Positions 9,680 to 17,121 of a stretch of 64,000 nt of DNA are shown here, in pieces. The position numbers and the translations under genes were made by a program. The stretch is from Pseudomonas sp. MH9.2 (GTDB lineage Bacteria > Pseudomonadota > Gammaproteobacteria > Pseudomonadales > Pseudomonadaceae): contig NZ_CP133784.1 of assembly GCF_034353875.1 (NCBI RefSeq), positions 1,922,001 through 1,986,000 on the forward strand. Reading direction: 5' to 3'. The notes under the pieces are model-generated. The model searched no databases and was not told the origin of the DNA. It saw nothing but the letters and a program-made list of their open reading frames with translations. Position 1 is the first letter of the stretch. Each line of letters opens with the position of its first letter.

Positions 9680-10354
9680 TCATCCACCCTCGCGCTGCAT
9701 ATAACCCATGAAGTCGTCGGTTGTATACCCGACGCCGCCGTTGGCATCAAAGCGTTCGTTCACTTCGTGCAGGATCATTCCACTTGCCTCTGTCGGTGAG
9801 GTAGGAAAGAACGCTCCACCCGGCTCAGAATGCATATAAAAATCCCCTAGCTTGGCAGCGCAATGTTCGCAGTGGTTCATGTAGTAAGTAACCCCTGCGG
9901 TCTTGCTATAAGCGGGCTTATAGCACTCGGTATGCAAGCGAAGCTGGTTGATGACCGGTCGGGACAGACCGTGCAGACTGGACATCGTCCCTCTGTACCC
10001 ATGGCACACCCAGTAGCCCGGATTACTGGTCAGAGCGAAGTCCTCATCATCGTCTTGCGCATACTCGAATTGCTCGTGCTGCTCCGGAAGCATAAATGAG
10101 AAAACACGTGTGAGGCGGCTGCATTTCCAGCAGTCCGTTGCAGACTCCAAAACAAAATAATGAGGCGAGCGAATGCCAAACTCAGGTTCATGCTCTGGGT
10201 CGGAACCGTTCGCCGAAGGCAACCAACAAGCGAATAACTCTGCGTTAACTCCACTTGGTACATACCAAACCTTGGCCAGAGAGTCCCAACGCGCACCTAG
10301 CGACTTGGCCTGATCTTTCTCAGCGAAGGGAACATTCAAGTCAACTCGTGCCAT
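9680..10354 (-). CDS. DUF5710-domain protein with C-terminal Cys pairs
   Basis: This protein of 224 residues has unknown function. Residues 1-46 form a DUF5710 domain (DLNVPFAEKDQAKSLGARWD, then KVWYVP), a small module often found in plasmid and phage proteins such as TraC-like primases and thought to bind nucleic acid. The rest has two cysteine pairs that could bind zinc: CWKC (about 94-97) and CEHC (about 160-163), followed by a region with no recognised fold. It stands alone between an orphan antitoxin and a transposon remnant. A second DUF5710 gene lies 7 kb away in the same island (17122). The start ATG 10354 is supported by DUF5710 alignment; the ribosome site is weak. Confidence 0.6.
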   Translation of the reverse strand: MARVDLNVPFAEKDQAKSLGARWDSLAKVWYVPSGVNAELFACWLPSANGSDPEHEPEFGIRSPHYFVLESATDCWKCSRLTRVFSFMLPEQHEQFEYAQDDDEDFALTSNPGYWVCHGYRGTMSSLHGLSRPVINQLRLHTECYKPAYSKTAGVTYYMNHCEHCAAKLGDFYMHSEPGGAFFPTSPTEASGMILHEVNERFDANGGVGYTTDDFMGYMQREGG

Positions 10355-10505
10355 TTACTGAACCCGTCATCAATGATTTTCTTGAACGATGGGGCGGATT
10401 TCCAACGGCAGGCTTCCGTTCCCACTTGAGCAGCAGCATAACAAGACGAGGCGCATGCGTCCTCTCCGGATCTAAAACAGACGTCTCCCGATGTCCATTT
10501 CGGGT

Positions 10506-10660
10506 CCAGGCTGTGTGAAAACGCCGCCGAGCAGATGTGGCGCTCAAAAGTAGAGAAAATTTCTCACGTCTACGCAAAATCCGCTCACTCGCTAAACGTT
10601 CGCAGATTTTACGTAGAAGCGCGGAGTTCAAATCAGTGCCCGCGTTTTCACACAGACTGG
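10506..10660. mobile_element. MITE-like palindromic element, about 155 bp
   Basis: CCAGGCTGTGTGAAAACGC at 10506-10524 and its inverted copy GCGTTTTCACACAGACTGG at 10642-10660 match at 18 of 19 positions. Inside them is a second pair of arms: TCTACGCAAAATC and GATTTTACGTAGA, matching at 12 of 13. The whole unit could therefore fold into one long hairpin. It has no coding capacity. The ends resemble those of IS1182-type elements as I remember them, so a non-autonomous derivative is likely. No target duplication is obvious. Confidence 0.6.
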
Positions 10661-10677
10661 GTCGAAAGCGGCGCTTT

Positions 10678-10935
10678 TTACCCATCGACAACAACGTCGC
10701 CGAAAGAGCAGTAAAGCCGTTTGTAATAGGCCGCAAGGCATGGCTGTTCAGCGATACGCCCAGAGGTGCGACGGCCAGTGCCCAGATCTACAGCCTGGTC
10801 GAAACTGCCAAGGCTAACGGCCAAGAGCCCTATACGTGGCTGCGCCATGTACTGGAACGCCTGCCACAAGCCTCGTCGGTAGAAGACTTCGAAGCCTTGC
10901 TGCCATGGAACTGCTCGCCAGAGATGCCAAGGTAA
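10678..10935 (+). pseudogene. tnpC: IS66-family transposase, C-terminal remnant
   Basis: The frame [20 protein letters not shown], then [18 protein letters not shown], then [20 protein letters not shown], is the conserved C-terminal end of IS66 TnpC transposases and finishes normally with LLPWN near the stop. Everything upstream of about 10,675 is unrelated, so at least 400 residues of the transposase are missing, including most of the DDE catalytic core. The break lies next to the right end of the MITE-like element. Confidence 0.85.
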
Positions 10936-10980
10936 ACATAAAGCCCATCTAACGGTACGTGGGGTTTATGGGTCGCTTAC
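10936..10980 (+). mobile_element. Right end of the IS66 remnant
   Basis: The sequence after the transposase remnant ends TACGTGGGGTTTATGGGTCG and then CTTAC at 10980. Read from the other strand this starts GTAAGCG, the usual IS66 terminal repeat. The left end of the element is not in the window. Confidence 0.6.
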
Positions 10981-11410
10981 CAGTCAACTCTCTATCCAGG
11001 TGGAAAGTCGACTCCGAGTAACGGAAAATTGGCCGTTTTCTGCCTGTAGTGAACGGCTGAAAACGGCCGATTCTGTTGAAAACAGTCGGCCTCGGTTTTT
11101 AAGGAAGAAAAGTACGCGTCGTAGATTGAAATCCTTAATATTGGCAGAGGTTTTCAGGCTGAGATTTCACGCAGAAGCGTGCTAAAAGGCGGCTTTTCCG
11201 ACCAATCTTTCGGCAGTTCTAAAAAATCGACTTTTTCAACAAAATCGGCCAGAAGCGGCCACTCATAAACGACCGCTACCTTACGGTTGCGGAGTATAGA
11301 AATATAGGGAGAAATCAGTCGCAGCGTGCAGCGAGGCCATAGTATATCGGAGGTGCTACTAAAGCCGACCTTGATCGGCTCTGTTGAGCAAGCCATACGA
11401 CATATCTGGT
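10981..11410. other. Intergenic, repeat-rich, no gene seen
   Basis: This stretch holds several short inverted repeats built on GGCCGTTTT and AAAACGGCC (around 11030-11095) and GGCCAGAAGCGGCC (around 11245). The frames that stay open (for example 11154-11396 on the minus strand) have no recognisable domain and no good ribosome site, so I do not call a gene. It looks like debris next to the IS66 end. Confidence 0.4.
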
Positions 11411-13432
11411 TCAGATATCAAGGCCCTCCGCCTTGCACTGTTCCACAAAATGTAACCGATTTAAGAACTCAGTGTAGGTATCACGACTTCCTGTAGTCAT
11501 TGAGACGAGGCTAGCCATGTGCTTAAAAAAACCTCCAGGAGTGTCTGAGTTTTCCAACACCATAATTATCTGCGGAATACTCATAAATAGAGAATTGTAA
11601 AATGGAATCCTGCCCTTAACTCCAATCTCCCCGCTCTCGCCTGCAAGCCGCTTCAATTCGGCCGAGTGTTTCCTCCATTTCTTTAGATTTTCATCTATTT
11701 TTTTGTCAGGATGTCTTACTTCGCTGAATACAGCAATGGTGAGGATGCGCTGCAAAACGGTTTTATCTTGCAATGCTCCGAAATCATGAAGGCTTACCGA
11801 AACTCTAGTCACAGCGCGGCCATTTAAATAGACAGTTTTCTCATTTCCGTCGTTGGCCAAGGTGATTGATCCATTATTTTTGAGCACATTCTCTATGCGC
11901 ATTGCTTGCACATGAGTCGCTAGCAAGCTATCAGCGAGATCAGAAAGTATTTTCGGCTCATCTCCCGACAACGCTTGACGAGTCAGTCCTTTCTTTTTCA
12001 TTTCAAATATATAGATTTTATCGTTTGTTTCGCATATCAGATCTGATTCAAGTTCCAGTTCGCCACCAATCCGATTCCCATGGAAAATGCTTATACCTTT
12101 GCGTATTAATTTATCTCTTAGAAAATCTTCAATTGCGTAGCCTAAAACACTATCCTTCGGATTTGACCATTCGTCGTCAGGTCTTGATATGCAATTGCAA
12201 ACTGCGTTTAGTGCCCCTAATGAAGCTATACTTTTTGGAAGAATTCTATATTGATTTCCGACCTTGATGATTGGTTTGAAGTAGTGGTCTATCGCGAGAC
12301 TTGAGGGAGGGAACACCAGTTCTGAGTTGGCCGAGCCTGACGCGGCACTCAGCACCCGCGCCACTACTTCCTGGACTTTAAACTCTGAAATTCCAGTTTT
12401 TGATGCAATTTCCTTGGCGGTCACTGTGGTAAACCGCCTGGTGTCAGACAACGAAATCAGCGCTAGGGCGACCCTAGTCACATCTTTGATTTTTACATTA
12501 TGTGAATAGTAGTTGGCCTCGGAAAATTTTGTATGCACAAGCTTTATCAAGTCGAAAGCGCAACTTGCTTTGATCTGAGGAAGTCCCACTAAACTGTCAT
12601 AAAGCATATTTTTTTTAATAAAATCCAGCATGACTTCTTCACCGAGATGCATAGCCTCGAACTGAGAATAAGGTTGGATCTCAAAAATAACTATTAGATC
12701 AGATATGAAAATCAGCAAATGATCAAAGTGCGACGAATCTCTAAAGTCTTTTGACCCTGCATGCTTGACTCCCAGCGCGAAGAGGTACCCGAACGGCAAA
12801 GCTGCCTGCACTGATGTTGTACCCATTGAGACACGGCGGTATTCCATGAACCGCCCAGTTGTGCTGTTAAATGTTTTGCCTAATCGTTGGGTTAGAGCGA
12901 CTAGCATGTTATCGCCGCCATAGGCTGCGCACAGACGCTCAATCTCGGACTGTATTATTCTGTAGCTTTGCTCAGATATGTAAAACTGATAGTCCCTCTC
13001 TACAATCTCAACGCCAAAACTAGTGAGCCTTTGGTAAGAGGAAGCGAATGTGTCCAGTTTTTCGTCCAGAGGTGACGATGCAGGACCATCAAAAAAACAA
13101 AGCTCTTTTCGATTTTCAATTACTATCTTGAGCAGCTCACTCCAATCTGTTTCTAGTGGCACCGGCATTCCCTGTGCGGGAGCTTGTCTTGCTGCGTCTC
13201 GAATCGCATCTAGAACTGGGAAGTATTTTTCATGGTTGAGTTTTTGCTGATGACGCATAATTACCATCTTCTGTCGAAGATAAGTACATGCTCGAAGAAC
13301 CGTTTTCGGGTCACCGATATTATGCCGTGCTAGTGAGTATATTTTTTCATACCCATTCAGGGTGCGATACCCAGTTGCTTCATACTCTGCAAAGTATTCA
13401 TCGCATTTAGAGATAAATTTTGAGACTTCCAA
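11411..13432 (-). CDS. Large protein with predicted PD-(D/E)XK nuclease domain, function unknown
   Basis: This is a 673-residue protein I do not recognise as a named family. The likely nuclease fold is at about 428-500: Glu435 in GYAIEDFL, Asp464 in ELESDLI after a beta-hairpin, and Glu477-Met-Lys479 in IYIFEMKKK. This is the order of acids and lysine seen in NERD/Mrr-like PD-(D/E)XK enzymes. The first 330 residues are mostly helical with no known motif. A short helix-turn-helix-like stretch (VTAKEIASKTGISEFKVQEV, about 337-356) precedes the nuclease. It is translated from a TTG at 13432 with GAGGG 6 bases upstream. It stands alone, its base composition is more AT-rich than the core genes, and it lies in the same island as Hachiman. 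A defence role is an inference. Confidence 0.7.
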   Translation of the reverse strand: MEVSKFISKCDEYFAEYEATGYRTLNGYEKIYSLARHNIGDPKTVLRACTYLRQKMVIMRHQQKLNHEKYFPVLDAIRDAARQAPAQGMPVPLETDWSELLKIVIENRKELCFFDGPASSPLDEKLDTFASSYQRLTSFGVEIVERDYQFYISEQSYRIIQSEIERLCAAYGGDNMLVALTQRLGKTFNSTTGRFMEYRRVSMGTTSVQAALPFGYLFALGVKHAGSKDFRDSSHFDHLLIFISDLIVIFEIQPYSQFEAMHLGEEVMLDFIKKNMLYDSLVGLPQIKASCAFDLIKLVHTKFSEANYYSHNVKIKDVTRVALALISLSDTRRFTTVTAKEIASKTGISEFKVQEVVARVLSAASGSANSELVFPPSSLAIDHYFKPIIKVGNQYRILPKSIASLGALNAVCNCISRPDDEWSNPKDSVLGYAIEDFLRDKLIRKGISIFHGNRIGGELELESDLICETNDKIYIFEMKKKGLTRQALSGDEPKILSDLADSLLATHVQAMRIENVLKNNGSITLANDGNEKTVYLNGRAVTRVSVSLHDFGALQDKTVLQRILTIAVFSEVRHPDKKIDENLKKWRKHSAELKRLAGESGEIGVKGRIPFYNSLFMSIPQIIMVLENSDTPGGFFKHMASLVSMTTGSRDTYTEFLNRLHFVEQCKAEGLDI

Positions 13433-13826
13433 ACTTTGCCCTCGCGAGATGCAGTAAGATTTTGTCGTTAGTCTAGCATTTTGATTTCAGTCTCACTATG
13501 AAGGCCCCGCACTGTTTACGGAAACACGAATCTCCGCACTTTCGAGGACTCGTAGCCGGCGGCTTCTGTTGGACGCGGTCGTCGGTGACCAACTGGTTAT
13601 TCTTGCCCGTCTACTGATGGGCACAAGGGGCTGCAATGGGTCGTTCTCTGCCGGTCATGATCACGAATTGTACTGGTCAAATCCAGTGCAAATGACTGAT
13701 CAGGTCGATTGTAAATGGGGGGCCAGTCAGTGCAATTACCTAGGTGTCAGCGGATCTTTAAAAGTGCTCCCCAACCAGCGGCGAGATGATCTAGGCTTCC
13801 CGCACCATCACTCAAGGACGATAGCC
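13433..13826. other. Intergenic, contains a degenerate repeat
   Basis: No supported gene. The segment includes one copy of a 58-base degenerate repeat (13627-13684) shared with 15269-15326. The divergent promoters for the nuclease gene and the frameshifted small gene must lie here, but I see no clear elements. Confidence 0.4.
13627..13684 (+). repeat. 58-bp degenerate intergenic repeat, copy A
   Basis: This stretch (core GGGTCGTTCTCTGCCG) matches 15269-15326 at about 49 of 58 positions in direct orientation. Both copies are in non-coding DNA of the island and precede small Pseudomonas-specific genes. It looks like a dispersed intergenic sequence and not a transposon end. Confidence 0.65.
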
Positions 13827-14046
13827 ATGTCAGATAATTCAAAAGCAAACGTAGCCACAGCGGACGCGCTAACCCTTCATTTTGCATAATCAGCACGCTC
13901 TAGCTGCTGCGATGGAAGAGGTTACCAAGTGGCTCTCAGAAAACGGAGTGGGGAGTGTCGCCGCTAACGCATTGGAAGCCATGGAAACGCTGGACTCGAA
14001 TGCTCAAGGAATCATTGAAGCCATCATGCGGCTACGCCAGTCATAG
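13827..14046 (+). pseudogene. Small conserved Pseudomonas protein, frameshifted
   Basis: From ATG 13827 the frame reads MSDNSKANVATADALTLH and then hits a TAA after two more codons. In another frame the rest continues as HNQHALAAAMEEVTKWLSEN, then VGSVAANALEAMETLDSNAQ, to the TAG at 14046. Rejoined, this makes a helical protein of about 70 residues of a type I recall as a common hypothetical in Pseudomonas (ends in LETLDxNAxxIxxxI). The join is at about 13881-13887, where TTTGCAT follows CTTCAT; a 7-base insertion would explain the shift. A sequencing error is the alternative. Confidence 0.6.
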
Positions 14047-14092
14047 GCACATCTACGCCCTTCCGTCCCTCCTTCAAGAGTAAGTCCCCATT

Positions 14093-14160
14093 CAATGCGG
14101 GAAAATGGGATTCTGTGGAAAGTGGGAAATCACATCCCACTTGGTTTCCCATTTGCATTG
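14093..14160. repeat. Imperfect inverted repeat upstream of the DUF4352-like gene
   Basis: CAATGC plus AAATGGGA (14093-14110, with a 4-base bulge) pairs with TCCCATTTGCATTG at 14147-14160. Inside, GTGGGA pairs with TCCCAC. The stem lies between the frameshifted small gene and the secreted protein at 14288, and could be a leader structure or a repeat remnant. Confidence 0.4.
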
Positions 14161-14287
14161 CCACTGACCAGTCAATTGCAAAAGCAGTCATTCGAGCGTG
14201 TCAATATAATGCGGGACGACTCAGTTGATAGCCACATGCCATACGGATAGGCTTCGCCCATCACACCACCTGCACAAAGGATTTGAA

Positions 14288-15196
14288 ATGCACCGCAGCC
14301 GCCTTGCCTTGGCTCTAATGACCTGTCTCGCAATACCCGGCTTCGCCTCTACCGCAACTGCCAAAAAGGGCACAACGAAGACTGAACTGCCTGATTGTTC
14401 AGCCGTAAAGTTCGATGGGTCCAATCTCACAGAGGAAGAGAACGAATACTTTTTCTCTAACCAGAAGGACATTTCGACAGCAGAGATTCTGCGCTTCGCG
14501 CTTGGTAGGGATGCGATTTTGGCCGACTTCTACGCACGCCGGAAAGGCACAGACTTCAATGCCGATGTTCTGAAAATCAAGGATCTAGCTAAGCAGAAAG
14601 GGCTTGCATTGCAGATGACCCATGACCTTACCGTGGCTGAAAATGCGCGCATTGAGCAGAACAAGAACCATAAGTGGACCAAGGACACCGCCGATACTCT
14701 CTTCTGCGGTATAGGCGCCATTGGCGACACCGTGACGAACAGCTACAACACCTATGCCACAAGCTACCTCAAAGGGCTTAAAGCGAAGCAGGAAGCCATG
14801 CATGATCAAGTTGGCTACTTCGATGTGACGGTTAATGACTGCACCATCAGCAAATCCATCGACACTGGCAACCGCTACTCCGCCGTGAAGCCAGATCCTG
14901 ATGCGCGATTCCTCACCGTGAACGCGACCTTCAAGAATACTGACAACGAAGGTCGGCTGCCACTCGAAGGCAGCTTGTTCATCAGCAAGGATGACAAAGA
15001 TTTCAAATTCGATACGACTGAAACCATCATGAGCGATGGCTACGGAATCCGTTTGCGGTCGCTGAACCCTCTCATCAAGCTCAACACGAAGATCGTCTAC
15101 AAGGTGCCTAACGAGCTGTCTGGCGAGGTTTATTGGAAGCCCGGTAGGAATGCCGAGGATAAGAAGCTCTGGTGTACCTACCTCCCGTCAGCCTGA
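14288..15196 (+). CDS. Secreted protein with DUF4352-like C-terminal domain
   Basis: This protein of 302 residues has a Sec signal peptide (residues 1 to about 25, ending FASTATAK). The central part is helical and charged (about 60-175). The C-terminal 110 residues, with DARFLTVNATFKNTDNEG, fit the immunoglobulin-like DUF4352 pattern found in secreted or surface lipoproteins. There is no lipobox, so it is probably periplasmic or exported. The start was moved to ATG 14288 because AAGGA lies 7 bases upstream and a signal peptide begins there; the frame is open further upstream. The function is unknown. It stands alone in the island, with codon use close to core Pseudomonas genes. Confidence 0.65.
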   Translation: MHRSRLALALMTCLAIPGFASTATAKKGTTKTELPDCSAVKFDGSNLTEEENEYFFSNQKDISTAEILRFALGRDAILADFYARRKGTDFNADVLKIKDLAKQKGLALQMTHDLTVAENARIEQNKNHKWTKDTADTLFCGIGAIGDTVTNSYNTYATSYLKGLKAKQEAMHDQVGYFDVTVNDCTISKSIDTGNRYSAVKPDPDARFLTVNATFKNTDNEGRLPLEGSLFISKDDKDFKFDTTETIMSDGYGIRLRSLNPLIKLNTKIVYKVPNELSGEVYWKPGRNAEDKKLWCTYLPSA

Positions 15197-15557
15197 TTCG
15201 TGCCATAGCCAGCCATCTGTTGGTTACGGATTTATGTTTACAATTTGGCAGACTGCTGCTGGACGTGAGGGGCTGCTACGGGTCGTTCTCTGCCGATCAT
15301 GTCCACGAATCGTGCGGGTCAAACCCTAGCGGACTTCAGTGAAGCTGCTCGTTGAGAAAGCCGCTACGCGGAAACTGGCCAGCGGGTTTCACTTTCCCTC
15401 AGGAGGTGCTGACTAACCCCTGTCATACAGCGTCAACCTGGGTATGTGGTGCAACCGTAGCTATGCAGCGTCGACTGAAAGCACCATCGATATGGGTTGG
15501 ATTGCGACGAGCATGAAGGCTACATTGCACCCAATGTGGAGTGGATGATTCGGAAGC
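15197..15557. other. Intergenic, contains repeat copy B
   Basis: No supported gene. The only structure noted is the second copy of the 58-base degenerate repeat. The upstream region of the AbrB-like gene has only a weak ribosome site (GGAAG, 15551-15555). Confidence 0.4.
15269..15326 (+). repeat. 58-bp degenerate intergenic repeat, copy B
   Basis: Direct copy of the sequence at 13627-13684, with about 9 differences spread along its length. It lies 73 bases after the stop of the secreted-protein gene. Confidence 0.65.
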
Positions 15558-15761
15558 ATGCACGTGACTGAAAAGAGAAAATGGCAAACTAGCTGCGTTG
15601 ATGTAGCAGATGGCTCTGGAGACTTGCTCGTTGAGATCCCGCCCGATCTGCTTCAGGAGCAAGGCTGGGAAATGGGGCAAGAGTTTGATTTGCAACTGAT
15701 TGAGGGTGCGATCATTTTAACTCCCAAGACACATGGAGTGGCTGCCGACGCAGAAGGCTAG
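15558..15761 (+). CDS. AbrB/MazE-like small DNA-binding protein
   Basis: This protein of 67 residues has a region (about 20-58: SGDLLVEIPPDLLQEQGWEM, then GQEFDLQLIEGAIILTPK) that follows the swapped-hairpin AbrB/MazE pattern, with a polar strand, IPxxLL, a Gly-Trp turn, then alternating hydrophobic strands ending in IxLTP. Such proteins are antitoxins or transcription regulators. No toxin gene follows within 300 bases, so it is an orphan, as with the antitoxin at 9050. GTG 15564 is an alternative start. Recognition rests on pattern only. Confidence 0.5.
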   Translation: MHVTEKRKWQTSCVDVADGSGDLLVEIPPDLLQEQGWEMGQEFDLQLIEGAIILTPKTHGVAADAEG

Positions 15762-16084
15762 ACAGATCGGGGAGTTACTGCCGCGTAAGGGTGGCCGGAT
15801 GGCCGTGGAATCCGCAAAAATAGAGGCAGAAGCGTGAACTCTCCTCATAACGACATTGGGCGATGTGTCGATACCTGATGCGCAATGGCTTTCCATACAA
15901 CATCAGGCCAGCATTCGTCGGATGGTGAGCTAGCTCCACCAGCCGCAGGTTAGCCCCCCGTAGTCGACACCACGCTAAAAGAACGACCAGCAGCTGAACG
16001 AAGTTCAAGTTCTTTACATCATTTTAGATCCGCAGGCATGCTGATGATGAGCACAGTGCTCAAATGTCACCATGAGGATAAAAA
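15762..16084. other. Intergenic, no supported gene
   Basis: A minus-strand open frame of 77 codons (15775-16008) has no domain, no good start site and an odd composition, so it is left out. GAGGATAAAA at 16074-16083 is the ribosome site of the next small gene. Confidence 0.35.
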
Positions 16085-16234
16085 ATGACCCACGACATTT
16101 CGCTGTACTTTCTGCCCGCTGCCTACAGTCTCGCTTTGGGACTGCTGATCTGGATGGCGGTTTTCTCGGATTCACCTAGCAACGGCGAAATACCAGGTGA
16201 CTGGCCTGACAAGCCGAGGCAAGGTGAATACTGA
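16085..16234 (+). CDS. Small single-pass membrane protein, unknown
   Basis: A 49-codon ORF begins at ATG 16085 with GAGGA 6 bases upstream. The product has one clear hydrophobic helix (about residues 7-26: YFLPAAYSLALGLLIWMAVF) and then a short polar tail ending KPRQGEY. A good intrinsic terminator follows 50 bases after the stop. Start site, helix and terminator together make a real gene likely. Nothing indicates its function. Confidence 0.5.
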   Translation: MTHDISLYFLPAAYSLALGLLIWMAVFSDSPSNGEIPGDWPDKPRQGEY

Positions 16235-16284
16235 GGGCAAGATGCCGGAATGAATCCCGGTTAGAAGTTACGGGATATTGATAG

Positions 16285-16315
16285 GCCCCCTCGCATCAAT
16301 GAGGGGGCTTTTTTT
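16285..16315 (+). terminator. Intrinsic terminator
   Basis: GCCCCCTC (16285-16292) and GAGGGGGC (16301-16308) form a perfect 8-bp stem with an 8-base loop, followed by seven T. It ends transcription of the small membrane-protein gene. Confidence 0.85.
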
Positions 16316-16462
16316 ATGGGAACCCGTCGTTGGCGCCTGCGAACCTGATCTACCATAATCCATGTGAATTGTTTGGGGGACATCTCCTTCAATCAACACA
16401 GGTGCTCACGAGACCATTTCAGCAATCGTGAGTCAGTAGATCCTACTAACCAGCAATGACCG

Positions 16463-16981
16463 TCACGTTACAACATAGGTCATCGTGGAGCCCACTTCAC
16501 CCGGCTGGACACCAATTCCTAATTGATCACAAAGCCTCACGTACCCGGCGATGCTGTGGACGATTTTCTGGAGTTGCTGCACGTTCCCCTCAGCAATCTC
16601 GCGACAGCAGTAGAACCGTTCAGACTCCCAAAGCACATCTTTTTTAATATCATCAGCAATGCTCGCTTCGATCAGTGCTTTCTGATCAGCTACGTACCGA
16701 AAATCTTTCAAGGAACGCACCTGTCCGCCAGTAAGGCCGCCGACAAGATAACTAAACTCACCAAGATCCGAGCCTTCGACCGAATTTTTTCCGGGCCAAT
16801 AGAACTCAATTCTGTGGCGGCGAACAAATTCGTCCAAAAAGCTGGGTGCAGGCTTGGATTTTTTTCTAAAAAGCACTTTGAACAATGCAGTAAGCATTTT
16901 TGGTTGGCCTCTAAGGCTGGTCAGAGTGTTCAAAAGGATCGTTTTCGGCCGCGTAGCCATGAAAGCATCTGAAGCAACCAT
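16463..16981 (-). CDS. Hypothetical protein
   Basis: This protein of 172 residues has no recognised domain. The C-terminal 140 residues are well mixed and look coding, with FLDEFVRRHRIEFYWPG, SYLVGGLTGGQVRSLKDF, and a helical tail. The start is uncertain: ATG 16981 has GAGG 10 bases upstream, and ATG 16897 is an equal choice that would remove a weakly coding 28-residue lead. It is divergent from the DUF5710 gene at 17122. No neighbour suggests a role. Confidence 0.45.
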   Translation of the reverse strand: MVASDAFMATRPKTILLNTLTSLRGQPKMLTALFKVLFRKKSKPAPSFLDEFVRRHRIEFYWPGKNSVEGSDLGEFSYLVGGLTGGQVRSLKDFRYVADQKALIEASIADDIKKDVLWESERFYCCREIAEGNVQQLQKIVHSIAGYVRLCDQLGIGVQPGEVGSTMTYVVT

Positions 16982-17121
16982 CAAAAATACGCCTCAAGTG
17001 CTCCAGTGCTAGCCGAAGCCAGCACCGAGGTAACCAATCGGACGGTTGCTCGCTACAATACTTGCATTCTCGCCCCAACGTTGACCAGCAAAGGGACGTA
17101 AATCAACTGAGATACAGGCAA

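Noticed and set aside
11154..11396. Minus-strand frame of 80 codons after the nuclease gene
   Set aside because: No domain, no good ribosome site, and it lies in repeat-rich DNA next to the IS66 end.
13569..13889. Plus-strand frame of 106 codons
   Set aside because: Its first 86 codons run through the 58-base repeat and are not protein-like. Only the last part belongs to the frameshifted small gene.
15775..16008. Minus-strand frame of 77 codons
   Set aside because: Odd composition, no ribosome site and no recognised domain.
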